NCBI RefSeq assembly: GCF_003994415.1
Contig: NZ_CP034689.1
Coordinates: 3,658,001 to 3,722,000 of the forward strand
Reading direction: 5' to 3'
Length of the DNA: 64,000 bases
Origin: Achromobacter spanius
GTDB taxonomy: Bacteria > Pseudomonadota > Gammaproteobacteria > Burkholderiales > Burkholderiaceae_B
The notes under the pieces are model-generated. The model was not told the DNA's origin. It saw only the letters and a list, made by a program, of their open reading frames with translations, and did no database searches. Each line of letters starts with the position of its first letter. Within the stretch, counting starts at the first letter, position 1. Below are positions 52,428 to 60,336 of this stretch, piece by piece. Both the position numbers and the translations under genes were made by a program.

Positions 52428-55400
52428 ATGTCCAAGACTCTGATCAATTTCGTTGTGTTTTTGGCCGGTTTGGCCGTTGTGGGCTGGATTGGCGCGGGCT
52501 ACGCGGGGTCCAACCCGCTTGCGCTGGCCGTGACGCTGCTGATAGCCGTCTGTTACCTGGCCGGCGCGTGGGAACTGCTGCGTTATCAGCAAGCCACGTC
52601 GAGCTTGGCGCGGTCCACTGCCGCGCTGTCCGAAGCGCCCGCCAGCCTGGCTTCCTGGCTGGACCAACTGCACCCCAGCCTGCGCAACGCCGCGCGCCTG
52701 CGCGTTGAAGGTGAACGGGTAGGCTTGCCCGGCCCGGCCCTGGCGCCCTATCTGGTTGGCCTGTTGGTGCTGCTGGGCATGCTGGGCACGTTCCTGGGCA
52801 TGGTCGTGACGCTGCGCGGCACCGGGATGGCGCTGGAAAGCGCGACCGACCTGGGCGCCATCCGCGCGTCGCTGGCCGCGCCGGTCAAGGGCCTGGGTTT
52901 TGCCTTCGGCACCTCGATTGCCGGGGTGGCGACGTCCGCCATGCTGGGTCTACTAGCCGCGCTGTGCCGCCGTGAACGGGTGCAGGCCGCGCAACTGCTG
53001 GACAGCAAGATCGCCACGACCCTGCGCGTGTATTCGCAAAGCTATCAGCGCGAAGAATCCTTCAAGCTGCTGCAACGCCAGGCCGAAGTCATGCAGCGCC
53101 AGGCCGAGGCCATGCCGACGCTGGTTGACCGCCTGCAAGCCATGATGCAGAACATGGAGCAGCAGACGCGCGCCATGAATGACCGCCAATTGGCCAGCCA
53201 GGACGCTTTCCAGGGCAAGGCCGAAGCCGCCTACGCCCGGCTGGCGTCGGTAATGGAACAGTCCATGAAGGAAGGCGTGGCCGAAAGCGCGCGTTCCGCC
53301 GGCGTGGCCTTGCAGCCCGTCGTGCAGGCCACGATGGAAAGCCTGTCGCGCGAAACCGCCAGCCTGCAAGACACGGTGGCGCAAGCCGTGCAGCAACAAT
53401 TGAGCAGCCTGACCTCGGGCTTCCAGGCGTCCACCGCCAATGTGGCCGACATCTGGAACCAGGCGCTGGCCGGCCAGCAACGCGCAAGCGAAACGCTGGC
53501 GCAAGACCTGCGCGCCTCGATGGACCGCTTTGCCGAAACCTTCGAACAACGCTCGGCCGCGCTGCTGGACGGCGTGTCCGCGCGCCTGGAGGCGTCGTCG
53601 GGCAATATGTCGGAAGCCTGGACTTCCGCGCTGTCGCGCCAGGAGCGCGTCAGCGAAAAACTGGCGGGCGACAACCTGCAAGCGCTGACCGCCGCCGCCG
53701 CCAGCTTTGAACAGCATTCCGCGTCGCTGCTGCGCACGCTGAACGATTCGCACGCGCTGTTGCAGTCGGACCTGGCCTCGCGCGATCAACAGCGCCTGGC
53801 CGCCTGGGCCGAGACCCTGGGCGCCATGGGCGCCACGCTGCGCCAGGAATGGGAACAGGCCGGCACCCAAGCCGCCGACCGCCAACAGGCCATTAGCGAC
53901 ACGCTGGCGCAGACCGTGCGCGACATCAACGCGCAGGCCGCCGCGCAAGCCCGCGTGCTGGAAGCCGTGTCGGCCCGCATGGAAGCTGCCGCCAACAGCG
54001 TGTCGGACCGCTGGAACAGCGCGCTGAGCCGCCACGAACAAGTCAGCGAAAAGCTGGCGCAAGACAATCAACAAGCCTTGACGACGGCGGCCGCCGCGTT
54101 CGAGGCGCATTCGGCGTCGCTGCTGCGCACGCTGGACCAGTCGCATGCCGAGCTGCATGCAGCCCTGGCCGCGAAGGACCACGAACGCCTGTCCGCCTGG
54201 ACCGATACGCTGGCCGCCATGGCGGCCACCTTGGGTCAGGAATGGAAGGCAGCCGGCGACCAGAACGTGGCGCGCCAGCAGGAAATCAGCGACGCGCTGG
54301 CCCTGACCGCGCAGAACGTCACCGGCCAGACCGAAGCGCAGTCCCGTCTGCTGGACAGCGTGTCGACCCGTCTGGAAAGCGCGGCCGGCAGCGTGACCCA
54401 GGCCTGGACCGAGGCCCAGACGCGCCAGGCGCAGCTGGGCGAGAAGCTGGCCGCCGACAACCAGCAAGCCCTGAGCACCGCCGCCGCTGCGTTCGAGCAG
54501 CACTCGGCCGCGCTGTTGCGCACGCTGGACCAATCGCACGCGGACCTGCAAGCGGCGCTGGCCGCCAAGGACGAAGAACGCCTGTCCGTCTGGACCGCCA
54601 AGCTGGCCGCCATGGCTGAGGCGCTGGGCCAGGAATGGGAACTGGCGGGCGCGCAGGCCGCCACCCGCCAGCAGGAACTGACGCAGGCGCTGGGGCAAGC
54701 CACGCAAGAGATCACGGCGCAGACCCAGGCGCAGGCGGGCGTGTTGGAGACCGTGTCCACGCGCCTGGAAACCGCCGCCAGCCAGGTCACGCAAGCCTGG
54801 ACCGACGCACAGACGCGCCAGGAACAGCTAGGCCAGCAATTGGCCGAGGCCAATCAGCAGGCGCTGGAGGCGGCCGCGGCCACCTTCGAGCAGCACTCGA
54901 CGGCGCTCTTGCACACGCTGGACCAGTCGCACGCGGACCTGCAAGCGGCGCTGGCCGCCAAGGACGAAGAACGCCTGTCCGCCTGGACCGCCAAGCTGGC
55001 CGCGCTGGCCGACACGCTGGCGCAAACCGCGCACGGCATCACCGCGCAAACGCAGGCCCACGCCAGCGAGACCATTGCCGAAATCGGCCGCCTGGTGCAG
55101 GCCGCGTCGGAAGCGCCGAAGGCTGCCGCCGACGTCATCGGCGAACTGCGCCAGAAGCTGTCCGACAGCATGGTCCGCGACAACGACATGCTGCAAGAGC
55201 GCAATCGTTTGCTGGACACGCTGGATACCTTGCTCAACGCCGTCAACCACACCGCCGCCGAACAACGCTCTGCGGTGGATGCGCTGCTGGCCTCGTCGGC
55301 CGAATTGCTGGAGCGCGTGGGCACGCAGTTCACCGAACGCGTCGAAGCCGAAACCGGCAAGCTGACGGACGTGGCGGCGCACGTCACCACCAGCGCGGTG

Positions 55401-55658
55401 GAAGTGGCCAGCCTGGGCGAATCCTTCGGCGCGGCGGTGCAGTTGTTCGGCGAGTCCAACAACACGCTGGTGGAACACCTGCAACGCATTGAAGCCGCGC
55501 TGGACAAGTCGATTGCCCGGGGCGACGAGCAACTGTCCTACTACGTGGCGCAAGCGCGCGAAGTGGTGGACCTGAGCCTGATGTCGCAAAAGCAGATTAT
55601 TGAAAACCTGCAGCAGCTGGCCGTCCAGCGCGCTGCCGCCAGCGCGGAAACCGCATGA
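52428..55658 (+). CDS. DUF802 protein: MotA/ExbB-type channel with long repetitive coiled-coil tail
   Basis: The 1076-residue protein has four N-terminal membrane helices (about 5-24, 28-47, 105-128 and 150-180). Helices 3 and 4 contain the MotA/TolQ/ExbB signatures: VLLGMLGTFLGMVVTLRGTG and GLGFAFGTSIAGVATSAMLG. The rest is an Ala/Gln-rich coiled coil that includes a 131-residue tandem repeat (see repeat feature) and ends with IARGDEQLSYYVAQAREVVD. The layout (short channel plus very long cytoplasmic tail) is like ZorA of the Zorya system, and the next gene is MotB-like. An ion-driven motor is inferred. The ATG at 52428 follows a GGACACC spacer. Confidence 0.9.
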   Translation: MSKTLINFVVFLAGLAVVGWIGAGYAGSNPLALAVTLLIAVCYLAGAWELLRYQQATSSLARSTAALSEAPASLASWLDQLHPSLRNAARLRVEGERVGLPGPALAPYLVGLLVLLGMLGTFLGMVVTLRGTGMALESATDLGAIRASLAAPVKGLGFAFGTSIAGVATSAMLGLLAALCRRERVQAAQLLDSKIATTLRVYSQSYQREESFKLLQRQAEVMQRQAEAMPTLVDRLQAMMQNMEQQTRAMNDRQLASQDAFQGKAEAAYARLASVMEQSMKEGVAESARSAGVALQPVVQATMESLSRETASLQDTVAQAVQQQLSSLTSGFQASTANVADIWNQALAGQQRASETLAQDLRASMDRFAETFEQRSAALLDGVSARLEASSGNMSEAWTSALSRQERVSEKLAGDNLQALTAAAASFEQHSASLLRTLNDSHALLQSDLASRDQQRLAAWAETLGAMGATLRQEWEQAGTQAADRQQAISDTLAQTVRDINAQAAAQARVLEAVSARMEAAANSVSDRWNSALSRHEQVSEKLAQDNQQALTTAAAAFEAHSASLLRTLDQSHAELHAALAAKDHERLSAWTDTLAAMAATLGQEWKAAGDQNVARQQEISDALALTAQNVTGQTEAQSRLLDSVSTRLESAAGSVTQAWTEAQTRQAQLGEKLAADNQQALSTAAAAFEQHSAALLRTLDQSHADLQAALAAKDEERLSVWTAKLAAMAEALGQEWELAGAQAATRQQELTQALGQATQEITAQTQAQAGVLETVSTRLETAASQVTQAWTDAQTRQEQLGQQLAEANQQALEAAAATFEQHSTALLHTLDQSHADLQAALAAKDEERLSAWTAKLAALADTLAQTAHGITAQTQAHASETIAEIGRLVQAASEAPKAAADVIGELRQKLSDSMVRDNDMLQERNRLLDTLDTLLNAVNHTAAEQRSAVDALLASSAELLERVGTQFTERVEAETGKLTDVAAHVTTSAVEVASLGESFGAAVQLFGESNNTLVEHLQRIEAALDKSIARGDEQLSYYVAQAREVVDLSLMSQKQIIENLQQLAVQRAAASAETA
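53706..55077 (+). repeat. 393 bp in-frame tandem repeats encoding 131-residue units
   Basis: Homologous phenylalanine codons of the FEQHSASLLRTL motif start at 53706, 54099, 54492 and 54885, an exact 393 bp spacing (131 codons) with no drift. Each unit holds FEQHS, LRTLDQSHADLQAAL, AAKDEERLSAWTAKLAAMA and a QEW...QTQAQ segment. Units 2 and 3 are closest to each other, and the fourth is shortened at its end. The period is constant despite many substitutions. Confidence 0.88.
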
Positions 55659-56305
55659 GCGACGACATCGACGGCGGCATCGAGCCTTCCGCCCCCGCCT
55701 GGGCCGTCTTCGGCGACCTGATGTCGGTGCTGCTGGGCGCCTTCGTGCTGATTCTGGTCAGCGTGATCGGCATGCAGTTGCAGTTGTCGACGCAGTTGGA
55801 AGAAGAGGTCAAGCAGCGCCAGGAAGAAACCCAGCGTCGCGAAACGCTGGAACAGGCGCTGGCCGTTCCGCTGGCAGCGGGCCGCGTGACCCTGGTCAAT
55901 GGCCGCATCGGCATCAGCGGCAGCGTGCTGTTTGCGCTGAACTCCGACCAGTTGCAGCCGGAAGGCCGCGAGATTCTGAAATCGCTGATTGAACCGCTAT
56001 CCAGGTACCTGAAAACGCACGACGAAATTCTGATGGTCAGCGGCTATACCGACAACCAGCAAGTGCACGAGGGCAACCGCCGCTTTGCGGACAACTGGGA
56101 TTTGTCGGCGCAGCGCGCGCTGACCGTCACGCGCGCCTTGATCGACGAAGGCGTGCCGTCTTCAACGGTGTTCGCAGCGGCGTTCGGGTCCGAGCAGCCG
56201 GTGGCGTCCAACACCGACGAGGAAGGCCGCGCCAAGAATCGCCGGGTAGAGATCACGCCCATCCCCAAGCAATCCGATGCCCCGGGAAAACCGCGTGAGC
56301 AGTGA
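55655..56305 (+). CDS. MotB/ZorB-like OmpA-domain protein
   Basis: The 216-residue protein has one N-terminal membrane helix (about residues 16-37, WAVFGDLMSVLLGAFVLILV) with Asp21 in the position of the MotB proton-binding aspartate. A charged coiled coil follows (QLEEEVKQRQEETQRRETLE), then an OmpA/MotB peptidoglycan-binding domain (LFALNSDQLQPEGREIL, MVSGYTDNQQ, NWDLSAQRALTVTRALIDEG, NRRVEITP). It overlaps the DUF802 gene by 4 bases (ATGA). With DUF802 it forms a channel-plug pair like MotAB, ExbBD or ZorAB. Confidence 0.92.
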   Translation: MSDDIDGGIEPSAPAWAVFGDLMSVLLGAFVLILVSVIGMQLQLSTQLEEEVKQRQEETQRRETLEQALAVPLAAGRVTLVNGRIGISGSVLFALNSDQLQPEGREILKSLIEPLSRYLKTHDEILMVSGYTDNQQVHEGNRRFADNWDLSAQRALTVTRALIDEGVPSSTVFAAAFGSEQPVASNTDEEGRAKNRRVEITPIPKQSDAPGKPREQ

Positions 56306-56975
56306 CGGCAGCAGCCAAGGCACGCTGGACGCGCAGGCCATGCTGGACGCTTGGCGCGAGGGTGGAGCCGACCAGGCCGACCCGGTGCGCTTTTGCTTCC
56401 TGCAAGCGATGGCGCGGCGCGCCGCCGTGCTGGACGGCCCGGCGCGGCGGTTGCTGGACGAAAAGTTGGCGGGGCATTTGAATGCCTACGCGCAGTTGCT
56501 GGATGCCGAGCCGGATGCCAATGCGGATGCCGAACCAGAAGCTGGGGCAGACGCCGAACCGGATGCCGAACCCAGCGCGCTGGCCGGTTTGCTGGCTTAT
56601 CTGGCGGACCCAGGCCTGAACACCCCGGATGGCGAGCCCGACTGGAACCGCGACGCGCTCGGCCTGCGCGAGGCTTACCCCGACGTGCAGATGCTGGAGT
56701 ATTTTCGCGCCGTGTGGTCGCGCGTCAGCGCTGACCGGCAGGTGCGGCAGTCGCAGCAGCAGGTGCACAAGAACGCCGGCCCGCTCAATTCCAACCAGTT
56801 GGTGCACCGTGCGCTGTCCTTGATGCGCGAGTTATCGCCCGGTTACCTGCAGCAGTTCCTGTCGTACACGGACGCGCTGATGTGGATGGAGCAGATCCAC
56901 GCGGCCACCGCGCCCGCCCCCAAGGACGCCGCGCGGGGCTCCGCCAAGAAAACATCGCGGGCGAAGGCGCGCTAA
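56277..56975 (+). CDS. DUF2894 family protein
   Basis: The 232-residue protein shows the DUF2894 core: GTLDAQAMLDAWREGGADQA, DPVRFCFLQAMARRAAVLDG, and the C-terminal HKNAGPLNSNQLVHRALSLM with RELSPGYLQQFLSYTDALMW. An acidic/Ala-rich spacer (AEPDANADAEPEAGADAEPD) lies between. It overlaps the OmpA gene by 29 bases from the ATG; a GTG at 56295 is an alternative start. Soluble and of unknown function, it closes the four-gene cluster, so it may be a cytoplasmic partner of the DUF802 tail. Confidence 0.85.
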   Translation: MPRENRVSSDGSSQGTLDAQAMLDAWREGGADQADPVRFCFLQAMARRAAVLDGPARRLLDEKLAGHLNAYAQLLDAEPDANADAEPEAGADAEPDAEPSALAGLLAYLADPGLNTPDGEPDWNRDALGLREAYPDVQMLEYFRAVWSRVSADRQVRQSQQQVHKNAGPLNSNQLVHRALSLMRELSPGYLQQFLSYTDALMWMEQIHAATAPAPKDAARGSAKKTSRAKAR

Positions 56976-57143
56976 GGGTACTGAAAGGCGTACCCAGGCT
57001 CGCGCGCAAGCAGCCCGGCGTTCAGGGCAAATGGCCGTGCTGCCTATAATTGCCCTAGCCAGCGGCCCAAGCCCATCGCCCCAAACCCGCCGCCCCGACC
57101 CATCGTCTCAACTTCCGCTTTGACGGCAACCATGCCGTGCCTC

Positions 57144-59057
57144 ATGTCCACCTTGCCCCTACGCGTGCTGTCCATCATCCCCCCGATGACGCAGCTGAAT
57201 ACGCCCTACCCCTCCACTGCCTACCTGACCGGTTTCCTGCGTTCGCGCGACGTGAACGCGGTGCAGGAAGACCTGGCGCTTGCGCTGGTGTTGCGCCTGT
57301 TGTCGGCGGAGGGCTTGCGCGCCGTGGCGGAGCGGGTCAACGCCCTGCCGCTTGAAAAGCACACGCCCGCCATCCAGGCCTTCGTGGCGATGCAGCCGCG
57401 CTACCTGGCCACCATCGGGCCGACCATCGCTTTCCTGCAAGGGCGGGATTCCACGCTGGCGCACCGCATCGTGGGGCGTCACTTCCTGCCCGAAGGCCCG
57501 CGTTTCAGCACGCTGGACGTCTACATGGACGAAGACGGCGGCGACCCCTTGGGTTGGGCGTTCGGCGCGTTGGGGCTGCAAGACCGCGCCAAGCACCTGG
57601 CCACCCTCTACCTGAACGACCTGGCCGACGTGCTGCGCGACGCCGTGGACGATCGCTTTGAATTCGTGCGCTATGCCGAATCGCTGGCGGGCAGCCAGCC
57701 CACCTTCGACCCTTTGGCCAACGCCCTGACCAGTGCGCCCACGCTAGTCGACGACACCTTGCGCGAACTGACGACCGAAGCCCTGTCGCGCCACGCGCCG
57801 ACGATGGTGCTGTTGTCGGTGCCGTTTCCCGGCGCGGTCTACGCGGCCTTCCGCATCGCGCAGACCATCAAGGCGCAGGACCCCAGCATCGTCACCGTGC
57901 TGGGCGGCGGCTTCGTCAATACCGAACTGCGCGAACTGAAAGACCCGCGCGTGTTCGACTACTTTGACTACGTCTGCCTGGATGCCGGCGAGCGCCCGCT
58001 GTTGGCCTTGCTGGAACACGTGCAGGGCAAGCGCTCGCGCCAACGCCTGGTGCGTACGTTTGTGCGCAACCAGGACAGCGGCGCCGTGCAGTACGTGAAC
58101 CTGGTGGAACCCGACGTGGCCTTCGCCGAAGTGGGCACGCCCACCTGGGACGGCCTGCCGCTGGACCGCTACCTGTCGCTGCTGGACATGCTGAACCCCA
58201 TGCACCGCCTCTGGAGCGACGGGCGCTGGAACAAGCTGACCGTGGCGCATGGCTGCTACTGGAAAAAATGCAGCTTCTGCGACGTCAGCCTGGACTACAT
58301 CGGCCGCTATGAAGGCGCGTCGGCGTCCGTACTGGCCGACCGCATTGAAGCCATCGTGCGTGAAACCGGGCAGACCGGTTTCCACTTTGTGGACGAAGCC
58401 GCGCCACCCAAGTCGCTCAAGGCGCTGGCCACCGAGCTCATCGAGCGCAACACGGGCATTTCGTGGTGGGGCAATATCCGCTTCGAAAAAACCTTCAGCC
58501 CGGAATTGTGTGAGCTGCTGGCTGACAGCGGCTGCATCGCCGTATCAGGCGGCTTGGAAGTGGCGTCGGACCGCTTGCTGAATCTGATGAAGAAAGGCGT
58601 GTCAGTCGACCAGGTGGCTCGCGTCACGCGCGCGTTTTCGGATGCCGGCATCCTGGTGCATGCGTATCTGATGTACGGCTTTCCGACGCAGACGGTGCAA
58701 GATACCGTGGACGCGCTGGAATACGTGCGCCAACTGTTCGCCAACGACTGCATCCAAAGCGGGTTCTTCCATCGCTTTGCCTGTACGGTGCATTCGCCGG
58801 TGGGCAAGAACCCCGAGGAATACGGGGTAACGCTGCAACCGCTGCCGCCCGTCACCTTCGCCAAGAACGACATCGGTTTTCATGACCCGACGGGCGTGGA
58901 TCATGATGCGCTGGGCCGCGCGCTGAAAAAAGCCATCTATAACTACATGCACGGCATTGGCCTGGATGAAGACGTGCGAACCTGGTTTCCGTTCAAGGTG
59001 CCGAAAACCACCGTGTCGAAAAACCGCATTGCGCGGGCGCTCAGCCAGCAAGGCTAA
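57144..59057 (+). CDS. B12-binding domain radical SAM protein with CX4CX2C motif
   Basis: The 637-residue protein has an N-terminal region starting LRVLSIIPPMTQLNTPYPST, a B12-binding-like fold (residues about 180-260, with LLSVPFPGAVYAAFRIAQTI and TVLGGGFVNTELRELKDPRV), and a radical SAM core. The cluster-binding cysteines are Cys371, Cys376 and Cys379 (HGCYWKKCSFCDV), a CX4CX2C spacing instead of the canonical CX3CX2C. Other core motifs are FHFVDEAAPPK and AVSGGLEVASDRLL. The start is uncertain: an ATG at 57132 and a TTG at 57120 are also in frame. It could act in methylation or cofactor chemistry; the substrate is unknown. Confidence 0.87.
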   Translation: MSTLPLRVLSIIPPMTQLNTPYPSTAYLTGFLRSRDVNAVQEDLALALVLRLLSAEGLRAVAERVNALPLEKHTPAIQAFVAMQPRYLATIGPTIAFLQGRDSTLAHRIVGRHFLPEGPRFSTLDVYMDEDGGDPLGWAFGALGLQDRAKHLATLYLNDLADVLRDAVDDRFEFVRYAESLAGSQPTFDPLANALTSAPTLVDDTLRELTTEALSRHAPTMVLLSVPFPGAVYAAFRIAQTIKAQDPSIVTVLGGGFVNTELRELKDPRVFDYFDYVCLDAGERPLLALLEHVQGKRSRQRLVRTFVRNQDSGAVQYVNLVEPDVAFAEVGTPTWDGLPLDRYLSLLDMLNPMHRLWSDGRWNKLTVAHGCYWKKCSFCDVSLDYIGRYEGASASVLADRIEAIVRETGQTGFHFVDEAAPPKSLKALATELIERNTGISWWGNIRFEKTFSPELCELLADSGCIAVSGGLEVASDRLLNLMKKGVSVDQVARVTRAFSDAGILVHAYLMYGFPTQTVQDTVDALEYVRQLFANDCIQSGFFHRFACTVHSPVGKNPEEYGVTLQPLPPVTFAKNDIGFHDPTGVDHDALGRALKKAIYNYMHGIGLDEDVRTWFPFKVPKTTVSKNRIARALSQQG

Positions 59058-59121
59058 GGCCGGGAATGCCTCGATTTGCGCGAGGCCCCCACCGCGCTGT
59101 ACCATACGGTCCATATACAAA

Positions 59122-59131
59122 CCATATATGG
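59122..59131. promoter_or_regulatory. palindrome upstream of the ParD-like/map genes
   Basis: CCATATATGG is a perfect 10 bp palindrome 10 bp before the ParD-like gene, preceded by the related CCATATAC (59111-59118) and ACCATACGGT (59101-59110). Evenly spaced CCATA half-sites are the expected layout for a ribbon-helix-helix autoregulator; binding is inferred. Confidence 0.5.
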
Positions 59132-59141
59132 ATCATTCTTT

Positions 59142-59384
59142 ATGGGCCTCGTCAAAATTTCCGAGCAGATGCATGAGAATCTGCGCGTCGCCAGCGGCGC
59201 CCTCAGCCGCTCGATCAATTCCCAAGCCGAACACTGGATGCGCATCGGCATGCTGTCCGAGCTCTATCCCGAACTGCGCCACGCTGACATCTGCCAGTTG
59301 CTGATCCGCATTGAACAGGGCGAAGGCTTCACCATTGCCTCCCTGTCTCGGCGGCTGCCGGACGCGGCCCAGGAGGTCGCGTAA
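59142..59384 (+). CDS. ParD-like ribbon-helix-helix protein
   Basis: The 80-residue protein (GLVKISEQMHENLRVASGAL then SRSINSQAEHWMRIGML) fits the ParD-like antitoxin family: an N-terminal beta strand and two helices that bind DNA. No ParE-type toxin follows; instead methionine aminopeptidase starts immediately after the stop, so the two share one transcript. The ATG at 59142 was preferred over 59076 because it starts the family motif and lies just after the CCATA palindromes. It is probably an autoregulator; an antitoxin role without toxin is doubtful. Confidence 0.85.
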   Translation: MGLVKISEQMHENLRVASGALSRSINSQAEHWMRIGMLSELYPELRHADICQLLIRIEQGEGFTIASLSRRLPDAAQEVA

Positions 59385-60176
59385 ATGGCACGCAAGGTAT
59401 CCATCAAATCCGCCGCTGATATCGAAATGGCCCGCAAGGCCGGCGCCATGGCGGCCGAAGTGCTGCACATGATCGGCGAACACGTGCGCCCCGGCGTTAC
59501 CACCGACGAGCTTGACCGCATCTGCAACGAATACATCGTCAATGTGCTGAAAGCCATTCCGGCCAACGTCGGCTACCACGGCTTTCCCAAGACCATCTGC
59601 GCGTCGGTCAACCATGTGATCTGCCACGGCATTCCCGGACCCAAGGTGCTGAAAAACGGCGACATCCTGAACATCGACGTGGCCGTCATCAAGGACGGCT
59701 GGTTTGGCGACACCAGCCGCATGTACTACGTGGGCCAACCCAGCCCGCTGGCGCGCCGCCTGGTCAACACCACCTATGAAGCCACCCGCGCCGGCATCAT
59801 GGCCGTGAAGCCGGGCGCCACGCTGGGCGACATCGGCCACGCCATCCAGACCGTGGCGCACCGCGAGCACTTTTCCATCGTGCGCGAATACTGCGGCCAC
59901 GGCATCGGCCAGATCTACCACGACGAACCGCAGGTGCTGCACTACGGCCGGCCCGGCGAAGGGCTGGTGCTGCAACCCGGCATGATGTTCACCATCGAAC
60001 CCATGATCAACGCGGGCAAACCGGCCACCAAGCAGTTGCCGGACGGCTGGACCGTGGTCACCAAAGACCGTTCGCTGTCGGCGCAATGGGAACACATGGT
60101 GGTGGTGACCGACACCGGCTACGAGGTGCTGACGCCCTGGCCGGACGGCTACGGCGACTATCCGCCGATTCCCTGA
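59385..60176 (+). CDS. map: type I methionine aminopeptidase
   Basis: Removes the initiator methionine from nascent proteins. The 263-residue enzyme has all metal ligands in place: Asp98 (DILNIDVAV), Asp109 (WFGDTSR), His172 (YCGHGIG), Glu205 (MFTIEPMIN) and Glu236 (AQWEHMVV), with the substrate histidine His81 (VICHGIP). It starts immediately after the ParD-like gene, which may regulate it. This could be one of two map genes in the genome (the usual one sits with rpsB), which I cannot see here. Confidence 0.97.
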   Translation: MARKVSIKSAADIEMARKAGAMAAEVLHMIGEHVRPGVTTDELDRICNEYIVNVLKAIPANVGYHGFPKTICASVNHVICHGIPGPKVLKNGDILNIDVAVIKDGWFGDTSRMYYVGQPSPLARRLVNTTYEATRAGIMAVKPGATLGDIGHAIQTVAHREHFSIVREYCGHGIGQIYHDEPQVLHYGRPGEGLVLQPGMMFTIEPMINAGKPATKQLPDGWTVVTKDRSLSAQWEHMVVVTDTGYEVLTPWPDGYGDYPPIP

Positions 60177-60177
60177 A

Positions 60178-60239
60178 GCGCCTTTTCTGACGCGCCTTTC
60201 CTGAACCCAGCCTTCCTGAACCCCGCCTTTCCTGATCAC
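60178..60239. repeat. short degenerate tandem repeat after map
   Basis: Four degenerate copies of GCCTTTCCTGAACCC (about 15-18 bp each) follow the map stop codon, at about 60178, 60193, 60210 and 60225. No gene is encoded. Confidence 0.65.
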
Positions 60240-60280
60240 GCCGGATAGGCGCAAAGGGCAAGGACCGGAGTGCAAACCGC

Positions 60281-60308
60281 CAAGGGCACGATCATGATCG
60301 TGCCCTTG
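60281..60308. terminator. 28 bp perfect palindrome, likely bidirectional terminator hairpin
   Basis: CAAGGGCACGATCA is followed directly by its exact reverse complement, giving a 14 bp perfect stem without spacer. A short T run (TTTT) follows on the plus strand. It lies 105 bp downstream of map and 29 bp upstream of the MFS gene. Termination of map transcripts is the simplest role; the missing long U tract and lack of loop are unusual, and it could also be a protein-binding site. Confidence 0.55.
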
Positions 60309-60336
60309 CCGTTTTCGGCGCAGCGTTTGTTCCCCC

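Noticed and set aside
52953..54794. Minus-strand open frame of 613 codons within DUF802
   Set aside because: It mirrors the Ala/Gln-rich tandem repeat on the opposite strand and has no recognisable fold or ribosome site.
51698..56975. Complete Zorya system
   Set aside because: No ZorC, ZorD or ZorE homologue is present; only the channel and plug resemble ZorAB, so I describe it as ZorAB-like only.
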